A stretch of 64,000 nt of DNA from Dyella sedimenti (GTDB lineage Bacteria; Pseudomonadota; Gammaproteobacteria; Xanthomonadales; Rhodanobacteraceae): positions 744,001 to 808,000 of the forward strand of contig NZ_JAKWJO010000001.1 in NCBI RefSeq assembly GCF_022760995.1, read 5' to 3'. Every line of letters starts with the position of its first letter. The stretch's first letter is position 1. Made by a program: the position numbers and the translations under genes. Under the pieces are notes generated by a model. That model did not search any database, was not told where the DNA came from, and worked only from the letters and a program-made list of their open reading frames with translations. Of this stretch, positions 35,751 through 47,376 are shown in pieces.

Positions 35751-36839
35751 CTAGTCCTTTACCGGCAGGGCCAGGAACTCCGCCGCCTCGCGCGCTTGGC
35801 CGCGATGGCCGGGCATCGCCTCGCGCCACCACGGGGTCACGGTTTCCACGTGCGCCGGCTCGATCGCCTCGCCCAGACGCGGCATCAGCAGGCCTTCCGG
35901 CGCCTTGGCCAGCAGGACCTCGGCCGGTTCGGCCCAGGGATGCATGGCCAGGTTGAAGGTGCCCCAGTGCACCGGCAGCAGGCGGCCGCTGCCGAGCTGG
36001 CGCCAGGCGGCGAGCGCATTGTCCGGGCCCAGGTGCACGTTGCCCCAGGAGGGGTGAAACGCGCCCACTTCCAGCATCACCAGGTCGAACGGGCCGAGGC
36101 GCTGGCCGATCTCGGCGAAGTGGGGCGACAGTCCGCTGTCGCCGCTGAAGTACACCGCGTGGCGCGTGCCGCGCAGCACGAACGAGGACCACAGCGTGGC
36201 GTTGCGATCCTTCAGGTTGCGGCCGGAGAAATGGTGCGACGGCGCGGCGGTGATGGCGAGGCCGCCGGGCAGTTCCGCCTGCTCCCACCAGTCCAGCTCG
36301 GTGATGCGCTCCGGCGGCACGCCCCACGCTTCCAGATGCACGCCGACGCCCAGCGAGGTGATGAACGGCACGTTGCGCCTGGCCAGTGCACGGATGCTCG
36401 GGTAATCCAGGTGGTCGTAGTGATCGTGCGAGACCAGCACGGCGTCCAGCGGCGGCAGTTCCTCGATGGCCACCGGCACCGGCTGGAAGCGCTTGGGACC
36501 GAGGAAGGAGAACGGCGAGGCGCGCTCGCCCCATACGGGGTCGGTCAGCACGCGTACGCCGTCGATGTCCAGCAGCACCGTCGAGTGGCCGAGCCAGGTG
36601 GCGCGCAGGCCGGTTCCGGCCGGCTTGCGCCACGACGCGCGGGGATCGAGCGCGGGCAGCGCCTTGCCCGGCACGCGTCCCTCGTTGCGGAAGAAGAAAT
36701 CGGCCAGCGAAGGGCGATCGTCCATGACGCGCGGCGTGCTGGCCGGGTAGGTGTTGACGAAGCTTTCGCCGGCGTACTGCGCGGAAGCTCGCATGCGCTC
36801 CAGGCGAAGTCCGTTGGCGTGGCGGGCAAACAAGGGCAT
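35751..36839 (-). CDS. Metallo-beta-lactamase-fold hydrolase (NAPE-PLD/UlaG-like)
   Basis: 362 aa. Zinc motif SHDHYDHLD (HxHxDH), further ligands in AAPSHHFSGR, FSGDSGLSPHF and PVHWGTFNL. The sequence pattern FVNTYPASTPRVMDDRPSLADFFF, TWLGHSTVLLDIDG and GNVHLGPDNALAAW belongs to the group containing N-acyl-phosphatidylethanolamine phospholipase D and bacterial membrane-linked relatives. AGAGGT precedes the ATG. Convergent with nadB, only nine bases apart. Lipid hydrolysis is a guess from the family. Confidence 0.85.
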   Translation of the reverse strand: MPLFARHANGLRLERMRASAQYAGESFVNTYPASTPRVMDDRPSLADFFFRNEGRVPGKALPALDPRASWRKPAGTGLRATWLGHSTVLLDIDGVRVLTDPVWGERASPFSFLGPKRFQPVPVAIEELPPLDAVLVSHDHYDHLDYPSIRALARRNVPFITSLGVGVHLEAWGVPPERITELDWWEQAELPGGLAITAAPSHHFSGRNLKDRNATLWSSFVLRGTRHAVYFSGDSGLSPHFAEIGQRLGPFDLVMLEVGAFHPSWGNVHLGPDNALAAWRQLGSGRLLPVHWGTFNLAMHPWAEPAEVLLAKAPEGLLMPRLGEAIEPAHVETVTPWWREAMPGHRGQAREAAEFLALPVKD

Positions 36840-37056
36840 ATCGACCTCTGCATGGCATGGCGCCCGCACGGGCAGCCGGGGATCGCCGCGGCGAGCACGG
36901 CGTCATCGTCCTCGTATCGGGGCACCGCGCCGGTTTCCAAGCAGACTGTGCCGGAAGGCATGGCCTGCCATTCAGTGGTGGGGCCAGCAGGTTCTTGCTT
37001 GTCCGCCGACACCGGACGAAGGCTTTTGCGCTCGCGCGCTGCGGCATATGACTACG

Positions 37057-37105
37057 CTGCAGGCAGCAGGCGACTAGGCTACAATGCGAACTATTCTTAT
37101 TTAAG
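37057..37105 (+). promoter_or_regulatory. feo promoter with Fur-like box
   Basis: TACAAT at 37080-37085 as -10, with CTGCAG 17 bases upstream as a weak -35. AATGCGAACTATTCTTATTT at 37083-37102 resembles the Fur box used by many gammaproteobacteria and covers the start point, as expected for iron repression of ferrous uptake. Confidence 0.6.
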
Positions 37106-37115
37106 TTGGTGACCA

Positions 37116-37357
37116 GTGCGCCTGTCCGACCTGCCGAAAGGGGTTACTGCCGTGGTGGACCGAGTGGACGATGCCCATGCTTCCGACCCGATCGCGCAAC
37201 GCCTGCGCGACCTGGGCTTCGTGGCGGGCGAACCGGTCCGCGTGGTGGCGATCGGGCCGGTGGGTGCCGATCCCCTGTTGATCCAGATCGGCTCGACCCG
37301 CTTCGCGCTGCGCCGCAACGAGGCGGCGCGCGTGCTGGTCCAAGCGGAGGCCGCGGC

Positions 37358-37361
<4 letters not shown>
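37116..37361 (+). CDS. feoA: Ferrous iron transport protein A
   Basis: 81-aa SH3-like protein that assists FeoB. It starts with GTG (MRLSDLPKGVTAVVDRVDD) and contains RLRDLGFVAGEPVRVVAIGP and RFALRRNEAARVLV, the FeoA pattern. The stop overlaps the feoB ATG (ATGA). Confidence 0.92.
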
Positions 37362-39198
<1,837 letters not shown>

Positions 39199-39202
<4 letters not shown>

Positions 39203-39498
39203 GTACCGGCCTGCTCGCGCAATACGTGGTGATCGGCCTGGCCGTGCTGGTCAGCGCGCTGCTCACCTTCCGCAAGCTGGCGCCGCAGCTCACCAACCGC
39301 TGGCTGGCCGCGCTGGCCCTGTATGCCGACCGCCCCGGCCGTGCCGGCTGGCAGCGTGCGCTGGGACGCCGCCTGCAGCCCCGGCAGGCCACCGGCAACT
39401 GTAGCGATGGCTGCAGCACCTGTGGTGCCTGCGGCCCCAAGCCGCCGGCCTCGGCGCGCGACGCGCAGCCGCTGGAATTCCGCCCTCGGGCCAAGTGA
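39199..39498 (+). CDS. Cys-rich membrane protein of the feo operon (DUF6587/FeoC-position)
   Basis: 99 aa; the ATG overlaps the feoB stop. One N-terminal membrane helix (YVVIGLAVLVSALLTF), an Arg-rich stretch, then a cluster of four Cys: NCSDGCSTCGACG. This is unlike the winged-helix FeoC of enterics but sits in the same operon place; small Cys-rich or FeoB-associated proteins (FeoB-p type) are known in other bacteria. Could bind iron or an Fe-S cluster. Exact function unknown. Confidence 0.8.
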
Positions 39499-39545
39499 AG
39501 GCCCGTTCAATCCCGGCGTACTCCAACCTCCCCGTGCAAGCAGCC

Positions 39546-39582
39546 CGATCAGTGTCGAGTCTCAGCCGAGATCCGTAGAAGG
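39546..39582. repeat. Short repeat module (copy B)
   Basis: Reverse-complement match of 13548-13582: GATCAGTGTCGAGTCTCAGC and then CGAGATCCGTAGAAGG, about 80 percent alike by eye. Here it lies on the side of the long repeat away from the palindrome half. Confidence 0.6.
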
Positions 39583-39590
39583 CACGCCGG

Positions 39591-40107
39591 GATCTTGAAC
39601 AGGCTCTAAGCCCTCAGTCCATCGCCGCTCCGCGGTGTAGCCGCGGTGTGTAACTGAAAGAGAAGCTGATTCGGCTAGCGAGGCCTGCATGGCTTGTATG
39701 CCGCGCAGTGCTGCGCTTCCTCACCGCCATGGCGCGTTGCGGGGTAGCGGCGCCGTTTGAGGTAGCACGTCACTGATCGGACTGGCCTCAGGCTCCCGAG
39801 CTTGTATTCGACACGGCGCTGCGAGCCTTTAAGGCCATTCTCTTTTACTTTTCTCTTGGGCCAGCAAGAGAAACGTGACTCGGCGGCCCCACGGGGACTA
39901 GCTTCGCGTCGCCGGCAGGACGTCGAAACGCCCGCCGCGTCCCACGGGGACTTCCTTCGGTCGTAGGCGGCATCCTGGCGATAAGGCGACAACCGAGCGA
40001 TACCGTTACTGGATCCCGGCCCTTGCCCCCTTTTGTGGGGTGCGCCGGGACGACGAGCGGGGCGGACCGAGGCGAAGAGCGGTCGCGCACAGGGTGCGCT
40101 CTTACAG
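39591..40107 (-). repeat. Long intergenic repeat, copy B
   Basis: Homologue of copy A in inverse orientation. It ends at right in the palindrome half (CAGGGTGCGCTCTTACAG). Compared with copy A it has extra tracts with GTCCCCGTGGG repeated twice in the segment read as minus strand (about 39885-39955) and a longer segment near 40020-40060. It is bracketed by a 12-bp direct repeat, TTGAACAGGCTC, at 39595-39606 and 40141-40152. Between convergent feoB-accessory and Sel1-like genes. Open frames in it are not credible genes. Confidence 0.9.
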
Positions 40108-40159
40108 CTGTGGGTGGCTGCCCCCGTGGCCACGCCGAGATTGAACAGGCTCCCAGGTT

Positions 40160-41068
40160 TCAGGGATGGCTCGGCGGGTCATCGTCCATCGGCGGATGGA
40201 TCCTGCGCATGGCCGGATCGTCCGGCTTGACTGGCGTGAGGATGCCCACCGTCACCGTGCCCGACAGCAGGTCGGTCATGAACTTCGGATCGTAGGGATC
40301 GTCCGTCGCGCGCAGCGGCAGGTAGGCGAGATAGCCGTCCGTCTGGTGCACGCCGGTGACCTCGCCCGGCGTGACAGCGAGGATGCCGCCGTTGCCGACG
40401 TCGTAGTTCAGTGGTGCCTGGTGATTGTTCATGCCGACCATGCCGCCGACCATCACGTGGTCGGCGGCCGATCCCACGTGCGAGCCCGTGGCCGAGTAGC
40501 GCACCTCGCGCCAGCGCGCCTTGGCGCGCACCAGGGCGGATGCATCGCCGTAGGTCGGCAGCAGCTCGCGCCAGATCCGGTTGGCCTCCTCGAACTGCTC
40601 CGGCGTCAGGTGCGCATAGAGCAGTTGCTTGGCGTAGACGTATTGCGTCCCGCCGCGCTCGGCGGCGAGCGCGAACCATGCCATGGCGCGCGGCAGGTCC
40701 ACCGGCGAGCCGTGGCCGTTGAGATAGAGCACGCCCAGGTTGTACTCCGCCGGCTTGTACGCCCAGGAGGCGGCGACCTTGTACATGGCGATGGCGTGCG
40801 CGTAGTCGTGCCGCTGGTTGGCCAGCGCGCCCAGGTAGAAGAAGTATTCGCCCGGGCGGGCGTCGTCCACCGGCGTGTTGAAGGCGTCGGTACGGCTGGT
40901 GGGCACGTCCGGCGTGGCGCGGTAGCTCACCACCTTGGGCGGTGCGCCGCTGGTATCCACGGGGATGGTGGGCAGCGTCGCGTCGCTGCCGGCGAAGGCA
41001 CCCGGGGACGCGGCAAGAAACGCGGCGAGGCACAGCAGACGCAAGCTCGAAACACGTTGCCTGTTCAT
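40160..41068 (-). CDS. Exported Sel1/TPR-like repeat protein
   Basis: 302 aa with a signal peptide (LLCLAAFLAASPGAFAGS). Residues 75-150 contain Sel1/TPR-type helices: GEYFFYLGALANQRHDYAHAI, PAEYNLGVLYLNGHGSPVDLP, AMAWFALAAERGG. The C-terminal part (about 200-302) is not a repeat and is unfamiliar: SHVGSAADHVMVGGMVGMNN and LPLRATDDPYDPKFMTDL. Probably periplasmic, perhaps a scaffold. Single gene on minus. Confidence 0.75.
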   Translation of the reverse strand: MNRQRVSSLRLLCLAAFLAASPGAFAGSDATLPTIPVDTSGAPPKVVSYRATPDVPTSRTDAFNTPVDDARPGEYFFYLGALANQRHDYAHAIAMYKVAASWAYKPAEYNLGVLYLNGHGSPVDLPRAMAWFALAAERGGTQYVYAKQLLYAHLTPEQFEEANRIWRELLPTYGDASALVRAKARWREVRYSATGSHVGSAADHVMVGGMVGMNNHQAPLNYDVGNGGILAVTPGEVTGVHQTDGYLAYLPLRATDDPYDPKFMTDLLSGTVTVGILTPVKPDDPAMRRIHPPMDDDPPSHP

Positions 41069-41202
41069 GGCGACACCTCGGTGCCTGCATGAGAATTTCG
41101 ACGCATGCACGCTACTCCCAACGCTGGCGTGGGGCAACGGTGGTCCGGCACCGGGGAGGATGGCGCCGCATGGCGCATCGCCATGCGGGCGCGGCCGTGC
41201 CT

Positions 41203-43128
41203 TCAGGCGGCGTCGGGCACGGGAGATCCATCGTCGGCAGGGCGATAGCGGAAGCGCAGTTGCTTGCGCTGGCTGGCCAGGTCCAGCACCCAGTAGAACA
41301 GCGCGATGCCGGCGGTGACGGCCGGGTAGCGCAGCACCACCCACGACACCATGGCCAGCAGGTACACCAGCACCACCAGGTTGCCGGCGGCGCTGGTTGC
41401 CTTGCCGCGCGGATTGCGCTGGCGGTAGCGCGTGTAGGCGAGCCCGGCCGCGGTGATCAGTACGGCCTGCGCCGCCACTAGCTGGTCGACGCCGAAGGCC
41501 AGGGCGAGGCCGGCGGCGATCAGCGCGGGAATCAGCCCCATGCGCAGCAACGGGCGTGGCTGCACCGGCTCCTCGGGGCGCTGCTGCCATAGCCGCAGCG
41601 CGGTGAAGCCGAGGTAATACAGCCAGCCCGCCGTGATGCCGCCGCCGAGCATCAGTGGCAGCCAGGCATCGCCGGGGTGCGGGAAGGCATCGACCCGGAG
41701 GGTCCAGGCGTTGAGCGCGGCGCAGGCCAGCAGCGCCGCCACGCAGCGGATCGCGCCGACCAGCACGCGCGGCCAGGTGATGCGGGTACGGTCGGCGGTA
41801 GCGATGCAGAAGCGGGTCAGGCGCCCGTTGAAGAAGTGGTCCAGGCGTGGAGGCACGCCGCCGCTCAGGCGCCAGGCGAACAGGCCCAACCGGTACAACC
41901 GCTTGGGCACGAGGGAGGACAGCACGATCCACCACCAGCGGAAGGGTCGCTGCAGCCAATGCAGCTGGCGCTTGGCCAGGCCCGGGTCGCCGTAGCGCTC
42001 GGTGGGCTCCTTCACCTGCAATACGAGCTTGCCCGTCTGGCTTGGCAACATCAGCCATTGCATGTGCAGCCTGGCCACCAGTTCACCCGGCGGCTGGTTG
42101 GCCTGCGCCAGCAGCGCGCCCAGGCCGAATGCGTTGAGCAGCAGGCCGGTGCACGCCTGCGGCATCGGCGGAAGCTCGCGCTGCAGCCGTTCCAGCAGCC
42201 TCGGGGCGACCCGCTGGCGCACCGCCAGGGAAAGCAACGCCGGCTGCACCGACATGGTGGCGGCCAGGGCGTCGTCCTCGCCCATCATGGCCAGTTGGCA
42301 GAACCAGGCGAAGAACGCCGGCACATCCAGCAGCCGCCGGTTCGCGCCCCAGGGCTGCACCGCCGGTTGCATCCGCCGCACCAGCGCGTGCCGCTGCTGC
42401 ATGGCTTCGCGCAGCTGCATCATCTGCAGCGGGTCGACGCCTGTCAGCGCATGGTCGAGGCCAAAGAAAGCCAGCATGGCCTCGACATTGGCGGTGTCGA
42501 TGGGCGGCGGATCGCGGAACAGGCGTTGCAGCACGGCGCGACCGGCCTCGTGCTTGAGATGCAGCGACCACAGTTCCTGCCGCTGTTCCAGCCATGCCTG
42601 CACGGACCGGGCATCCTGGCGGATGGCCACCTCCAGGACGTCGGCCATAAAGACGTCCATATCGAACTGCGAGGTCAGCGCCTGGCTGGCCGAGAAGGCA
42701 GGCCGTGGCGGCAACGGCCTGCCATCCGTCGCGGGCGGGCGCGGCAGCGTGGAGGCCGGTGGATGCGGGGACGACGGCGGCGCGGCGGGGAGCGTGGCGA
42801 TGCGTGGCCCGGGCAGGGGCGGTTGCGTGGCCGGTGGCGTGTCGCCGGACGGCGGTACATGTGCCGCATCGGCGGGCGGCATGTCGTGCGGCGTTGGCGC
42901 GTCGTCGCCGCCTTGCATGGGCGGCGACGGCGGTTCCATCCCAGGCGAGGCGGGAGTCGCCTGCCGTTGCGACCACGCCAGCGCCTGGCGATACATGTCG
43001 TGCAATTGCTGGAAACCGGCCGGGTCGGCATCCGGCCGCACGCTTTTCAGGCGCTGCGCGTAGGCGCGCTTGATGGTGCGCTCGTCGGCATCGTCAGGCA
43101 GTCCGAACCATGCCAGCGGCGAACTCAT
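41203..43128 (-). CDS. Membrane J-domain protein, partner of HscC (DjlB/DjlC-like)
   Basis: 641 aa. N-terminal divergent J domain (residues 1-50: [21 protein letters not shown], then [21 protein letters not shown]) in which the HPD tripeptide reads RPD, as in the DjlB/DjlC branch. A Pro-rich linker follows (about 60-145), then a helical region and a C-terminal part with about five hydrophobic segments (about 480-620). The ATG overlaps the HscC stop codon, so the J protein and the Hsp70 are made together. Likely recruits HscC to the membrane. Confidence 0.82.
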   Translation of the reverse strand: MSSPLAWFGLPDDADERTIKRAYAQRLKSVRPDADPAGFQQLHDMYRQALAWSQRQATPASPGMEPPSPPMQGGDDAPTPHDMPPADAAHVPPSGDTPPATQPPLPGPRIATLPAAPPSSPHPPASTLPRPPATDGRPLPPRPAFSASQALTSQFDMDVFMADVLEVAIRQDARSVQAWLEQRQELWSLHLKHEAGRAVLQRLFRDPPPIDTANVEAMLAFFGLDHALTGVDPLQMMQLREAMQQRHALVRRMQPAVQPWGANRRLLDVPAFFAWFCQLAMMGEDDALAATMSVQPALLSLAVRQRVAPRLLERLQRELPPMPQACTGLLLNAFGLGALLAQANQPPGELVARLHMQWLMLPSQTGKLVLQVKEPTERYGDPGLAKRQLHWLQRPFRWWWIVLSSLVPKRLYRLGLFAWRLSGGVPPRLDHFFNGRLTRFCIATADRTRITWPRVLVGAIRCVAALLACAALNAWTLRVDAFPHPGDAWLPLMLGGGITAGWLYYLGFTALRLWQQRPEEPVQPRPLLRMGLIPALIAAGLALAFGVDQLVAAQAVLITAAGLAYTRYRQRNPRGKATSAAGNLVVLVYLLAMVSWVVLRYPAVTAGIALFYWVLDLASQRKQLRFRYRPADDGSPVPDAA

Positions 43129-44816
43129 GCATTGGCCTCCAGCGTGTCCAGCGCCTCGCCGAACTGGCGGCGGTGTTCGCGGATCAGTTGCTCGTCCTGG
43201 CTGTCCAGGATGGAGCGGAAGTAGGCGATCCACTGCTGCAACTGGGCGCGCGCCGCGACGTATTCCTCGTAGAGGCGCTCGGCGCGGGCGAGGATGGCGA
43301 TGTTTTCCTGCTTGTGGCGCGGATGGATCTTGATGTCCTGCAGCGCCGCCAGGCGTTTGCGGATTTCGGCCGGGTCAAGCAGGCCCGGGTTCTGTTCCAG
43401 CACCAGCTCGTAATGCTGCCTGGTGGCGATCAGTTCGGCCTCCACCTGCAGCACGCCGTTGATGTCGTAGGTGAAGCGCAGGCGCACCGCGTTTTCCGCC
43501 GCGGTGCGCTTGGGCGGCAGCGGGATCTCCAGTTCGCCCAGCTTGATGTTGCGCTCCACCATTGGGTTCTCGCCCTGGTAGACCTCCAGCGTGAGCTTGG
43601 CCTGGTGGTCGCGCATGGGCTGGAAGACTTCCTCGCGGCTCACCGGCACCGTGCTGTTGCGGTGGATGATCGGCGCGAAGAAGCCGGTCTGCTCGTTGCC
43701 CTTGTCGTCGCGGCGCGAGACCTTGGTGCCCAGGGTGTAGGGGCATACATCGGTGAGGATCACCTCGTCCAGGCGCTGGTCGCGGCTCTTCAGGCCGGCG
43801 GCCACGCAAGCGCCGAGGGCGATGGCCTGGTCGGGATTGACGTGGCGCAGCGGCAGGCGGCCGAACATGCGCGACACCATGCGCGCCACCAGCGGCATGC
43901 GGCTGGCGCCGCCCACCAGTACGATCTCGTCCAGCTGCGCGGGCTGCAGGCGCGCGTCGCGCATGGCCCGCTCCAGCGGGGTGCGCATGCGCTGCACCAG
44001 CGGTTCGCACAGCCGGGCGAAGCGTTCCTCGTCGATCTCCCAGGCGAAGGGGCGCTCGTCCCGGCGCCATTCCATGCGGGCGACGGCATTGGCGCCCAGT
44101 TCGCGCTTGGCCTGTTCCAGGCGCCGGCGCAGCTGGCCGCGTTCCTGCGGCGTGAGTTCGTCGAGCGACAGCTGCTGGTCGGCGGCGAAGGCGGTTTCCA
44201 GCGCGTCCAGGAAATCCTCGCCGCCGAGGAAGTTGTCGCCGGCGCTGGCGTGCACCTCGACCACGCCCTCGAACATCTCCAGCACGGAAACGTCGAAGGT
44301 GCCGCCACCCAGGTCGAACACCAGGAAGCGCGCGCCGTCGTGCTGTTCCTGCAGGCCATAGGCCAGCGCGGCGGCGGTGGGCTCGTTGATCAGCCGTTCC
44401 ACGCGGATGCCGGCCAGTTCGCCGGCCGCGCGCGTGGCCTTGCGCTGCGCATCGGAGAAATAGGCCGGCACGCTGATCACCGCCTCGGCGACCTTCTCGC
44501 CGGTGACGGCCTCCGCATCGGCGATCAGCGAACGCAGGATCAGCGCGGAAAGCTCCTCGGGGCGGAAGTTGTGCGGTCCCAGCCGGGTCTCGCGGGGCGT
44601 GCCCATCCAGCGCTTGAAGGTGGCCACGCTGGCCTCCGGGTGGCTCACCATGCGGTCGCGCGCGGCCTGGCCGACGATGACGTGGCCCTCGTCGTCCACG
44701 CTCACCACCGAGGGCGTGAGGTATTCGCCCAGCGCATTGGGAAACAGCACGGCACCCTCGTCGCCAAAGGTGCCGATGAGCGAATGCGTAGTACCGAGAT
44801 CGATGCCGACGATCAT
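43125..44816 (-). CDS. hscC: Hsp70-family chaperone HscC
   Basis: 563 aa, much shorter than DnaK, as expected for HscC (E. coli 556). ATPase motifs [54 protein letters not shown]. The substrate-binding part is present ([29 protein letters not shown]) but the lid is short. Paired with the DjlC-like gene by overlap. E. coli HscC affects sigma70 activity and stress tolerance; the same role is only presumed here. Confidence 0.92.
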   Translation of the reverse strand: MIVGIDLGTTHSLIGTFGDEGAVLFPNALGEYLTPSVVSVDDEGHVIVGQAARDRMVSHPEASVATFKRWMGTPRETRLGPHNFRPEELSALILRSLIADAEAVTGEKVAEAVISVPAYFSDAQRKATRAAGELAGIRVERLINEPTAAALAYGLQEQHDGARFLVFDLGGGTFDVSVLEMFEGVVEVHASAGDNFLGGEDFLDALETAFAADQQLSLDELTPQERGQLRRRLEQAKRELGANAVARMEWRRDERPFAWEIDEERFARLCEPLVQRMRTPLERAMRDARLQPAQLDEIVLVGGASRMPLVARMVSRMFGRLPLRHVNPDQAIALGACVAAGLKSRDQRLDEVILTDVCPYTLGTKVSRRDDKGNEQTGFFAPIIHRNSTVPVSREEVFQPMRDHQAKLTLEVYQGENPMVERNIKLGELEIPLPPKRTAAENAVRLRFTYDINGVLQVEAELIATRQHYELVLEQNPGLLDPAEIRKRLAALQDIKIHPRHKQENIAILARAERLYEEYVAARAQLQQWIAYFRSILDSQDEQLIREHRRQFGEALDTLEANA

Positions 44817-44930
44817 CCCTGACGACCCCCTGTGGGAATGCCACGAGTGTACCCAAGCCCGGGCCTCCGACGCATGACGGGCGCACCGGCGAAAAGCCGG
44901 CTAGAATCGCCCGACCCCCAGGAGTCTCCC

Positions 44931-45113
44931 ATGCACCGTACATCGCCCATGGATCCGACCTTGCCGGCCGGCGAGGCCACCGACGCCACCGTGCCGCAGC
45001 CGACCCTGCGCCATCCGCCGGGACATCTGCTGGACAACGTGGAAATCGCCTCGCAGGACGAACTGGAACACGAGGCCGCGCTGCGCGACTCCAGCCTGCG
45101 CGTTCCGCGCTGA
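44931..45113 (+). CDS. Small hypothetical protein (60 aa)
   Basis: Starts MHRTSPMDPTLPAGEATDAT with AGGAG seven bases upstream. Acidic and Pro/Ala-rich with LDNVEIASQDELEHEAALRDS; no membrane segment or known domain. The good ribosome site and protein-like composition support a real gene. It is divergent from hscC and ends before a hairpin. Confidence 0.6.
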   Translation: MHRTSPMDPTLPAGEATDATVPQPTLRHPPGHLLDNVEIASQDELEHEAALRDSSLRVPR

Positions 45114-45120
45114 CATTGGG

Positions 45121-45138
45121 GCCTGCCTGCGAGCAGGC
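45121..45138. terminator. Hairpin between small gene and agaR
   Basis: GCCTGC-ctgcga-GCAGGC directly between convergent genes; the agaR stop codon follows at 45141. Short stem with no T-run on plus; likely bidirectional. Confidence 0.45.
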
Positions 45139-45140
45139 TC

Positions 45141-45950
45141 TTACACCAGCATCGTCCTTACGCCCTTGGCCTCCAGCGCCTGCACATACTCGGCGGGCGC
45201 GGCGGTGTCGCTGATGACGATGTCCAGGTCGCCCACCGGGGCGATCACCGACAGGCTGCGCTGGCCGAACTTGCTGGCGTCCAGCACCGCCACGGCCTGG
45301 CGCGAGACACGGATCATCAATGCGTTGAGCGAAGCTTCCAGCGGGTCGGGCGTGGTCACGCCCACGTCCGGGTCGAGCCCGTCCACGCCCAGGAACAGGC
45401 GGTCGGCGGAAAGCCGCGACAGCGCCTGCTCGGCGTCGGGGCCGGCCAGCGAATAGGAGGCCTGGCGCAGCAGGCCGCCCAGCATCATCACGCGCACGGC
45501 GGGCAGGGCGGACAGCTCCATCGCGATGTTCAGCGCGTTGGTGATCACCGTGAGCGAGGTCCATTTCTGCTGGCGGATCTGTCGCGCGATCTCCACCGTG
45601 GTGGTGCCCGAGTCGAGGATGATGGTGTCGCCGTCCTGGATCAGCTGCGCCGCGGCCTGGCCGATGCGCCGCTTCTGCGCGTGGTGGCGGGTTTCCTTGA
45701 TGTCGAGCGGCGTGTCAAGCGCGTTGGGCGCGGCGGGCAGGGCGCCGCCGTGCGAACGGCTGATGGCGCCGGCGCGGTCCAGCGCTTCCAGGTCGGCACG
45801 GATGGTCACGGCGGAAATGTCGAACAGCGTCACCAGTTCGTCCACCGTGACGCGGCCCTGCTGGTTCACCCGCTCCACGATGCGGCGCCGGCGTTCTTCC
45901 ACCAGCAGCTTGGGCGGCGGGGGCGTGGCGGCCTTGCGTCGTGTCGTCAT
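45141..45950 (-). CDS. agaR: DeoR-family repressor (AgaR-like)
   Basis: 269 aa. Winged helix-turn-helix at residues 20-75 (RRRRIVERVNQQGRVTVDELV, ISAVTIRADLEALDRAG) and a DeoRC sugar-phosphate sensor domain (TIILDSGTTTVEIARQI, LAGPDAEQALSRLSADRLFLG). Members sense phosphorylated sugars. Placed at the edge of the GalNAc gene locus, so it should repress agaP, agaS-agaZ and possibly the receptor operon; CTTTC-type sites are seen in those promoters. Nearest specificity (AgaR) comes from context. Confidence 0.87.
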   Translation of the reverse strand: MTTRRKAATPPPPKLLVEERRRRIVERVNQQGRVTVDELVTLFDISAVTIRADLEALDRAGAISRSHGGALPAAPNALDTPLDIKETRHHAQKRRIGQAAAQLIQDGDTIILDSGTTTVEIARQIRQQKWTSLTVITNALNIAMELSALPAVRVMMLGGLLRQASYSLAGPDAEQALSRLSADRLFLGVDGLDPDVGVTTPDPLEASLNALMIRVSRQAVAVLDASKFGQRSLSVIAPVGDLDIVISDTAAPAEYVQALEAKGVRTMLV

Positions 45951-46098
45951 GGGTCCTTTCCAGGCAGGCGGGCGGCGTTGTTTGGCTTGCGCAGGAACTC
46001 ACGTGGGACGCCGTCATCGGCCGGCGTTCCTGCGGCGCATGGCGGCAGGAGCATAATCGAAACCTTCGTTCGCTGTCTCTCCAGGATGCGGCCTGCCT

Positions 46099-47376
46099 TC
46101 AGCGCGTGCCGGCGGCGTGGCCGCGCATGCCGTAGTACAGGATGTAGAGGTAGCAGGGCACGGTGACCAGCGCGAAGGACAGCTGGAAATCGACGTGCTG
46201 CTTGAGGTGCACGAACACCTGAGGCACCAGCGCGCCGCCCACGATGCCCATGACCAGCAGGGCCGACCCCTGCTCGGTATGGCCGCCCAGTCCCTTGATC
46301 GCGAGGGGGAAGATGGCCGGCCACATCATGGCGTTGGCGAAGCCCAGGGCGGCGACGAAGGCTACCGACGGAAGGCCGTGCGTGACGAAGGCGCCGATCG
46401 CGAACAGGACGCCCAGCACGGCCGACACGGCCAGGTAGCGCTGCTGCGAAATGAAGCGCGGGATCATCGCCGAGCCGAACAGGTAGCCGGCCAGCATGGC
46501 GAACATGGTGTAGGTGGTGAAGTGCGAGGTCACCCGCAGCGGCAGGCCAAAGCCCTGGCCATAGGTATTGATGGCGTCGCCGGCCATCACCTCTACGCCC
46601 ACGTAGAGAAAAAGGCACAGCACGCCCAGCCACAGGTGCGGGAAGCCAAAGATGCCGCCCTGGCCTCGGGCCGGGTTTTCGTTTTTCGCTTCGGCGGCTT
46701 TGACGTCCGGCAGGGGGGAAAGCAGGATCCAGGCCGCCAGCGCCACCAGCAGTCCCGCCAATCCCAGATACGGCCAGAACACGCGCGCGGCGAATGCGTC
46801 GAGCAGGCTTTCGCGCGCCGGGCTCGCCGCCATCCGGGTGGCCTGTTCCAGGAACGCATCGATGCCGGACATGACCAGCGCGCCGAAGGCCAGCGGTGCC
46901 AGGGCGCCGGCGAACTTGTTGCAGATGCCCATGAGCGCGATGCGCCGTGCCGCGCTGTCGATCGGGCCGAGGATGCTGATGTATGGATTGGCGGCCGTCT
47001 GCAACAACGACAGGCCCGCGCCGATCACGAACAGGCCGGTCAGCGAGCCCGGATAGACGCGGATGCGCACGAACTGGCCGAACACGGCCGCGCCTATCGC
47101 CATGACGAACAGGCCCAGGGCCATGCCTCTTTTCATGCCGGTGCGCTTGAGCACCGCGCCGGCCGGCAGGGCGAGCACAAAGTAGGAAAGGTAAAAGGCG
47201 AACGGCACCAGGAAGGCGTTGACGTCGTCCAGGGTGAAGGCGACCTTGACGAACGAGATCAGCGGCCCGTTGAGCCAGGTGAAGAAGCCCATGGTGAAGA
47301 ACAGCACGCCGATGATCGTCATCGGCAGCAGGCTGGATGGATGTGGCGCTTCGCCGGTGGGCGTGATGGACGACAT
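46099..47376 (-). CDS. agaP: FucP-type MFS amino-sugar permease
   Basis: 425-aa major facilitator with about 12 membrane segments. It belongs to the FucP/GluP group (TIIGVLFFTMGFFTWLNGPLI, AFYLSYFVLALPAGAVLKRTG, TAANPYISILGPIDSAARRIA, GYLFGSAMIPRFISQQRYL). Such proteins carry fucose, glucose or N-acetylated amino sugars with protons. By location it should import GalNAc or a small GalNAc glycan through the inner membrane. Divergent from agaS; agaR lies 148 bases downstream on the same strand and may be cotranscribed. Confidence 0.86.
   Translation of the reverse strand: MSSITPTGEAPHPSSLLPMTIIGVLFFTMGFFTWLNGPLISFVKVAFTLDDVNAFLVPFAFYLSYFVLALPAGAVLKRTGMKRGMALGLFVMAIGAAVFGQFVRIRVYPGSLTGLFVIGAGLSLLQTAANPYISILGPIDSAARRIALMGICNKFAGALAPLAFGALVMSGIDAFLEQATRMAASPARESLLDAFAARVFWPYLGLAGLLVALAAWILLSPLPDVKAAEAKNENPARGQGGIFGFPHLWLGVLCLFLYVGVEVMAGDAINTYGQGFGLPLRVTSHFTTYTMFAMLAGYLFGSAMIPRFISQQRYLAVSAVLGVLFAIGAFVTHGLPSVAFVAALGFANAMMWPAIFPLAIKGLGGHTEQGSALLVMGIVGGALVPQVFVHLKQHVDFQLSFALVTVPCYLYILYYGMRGHAAGTR

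Noticed and set aside
39675-40295. Open frames in long repeat copy B (39675-40133, 39845-40090, 40023-40295)
   Set aside because: Same repeat sequence, with indels relative to copy A that break the frames; no ribosome site or family match.
45951-46098. CTTTC at 45956 as an AgaR site controlling agaR
   Set aside because: On minus it is the GAAAGGA ribosome site of agaR, so its meaning is ambiguous.
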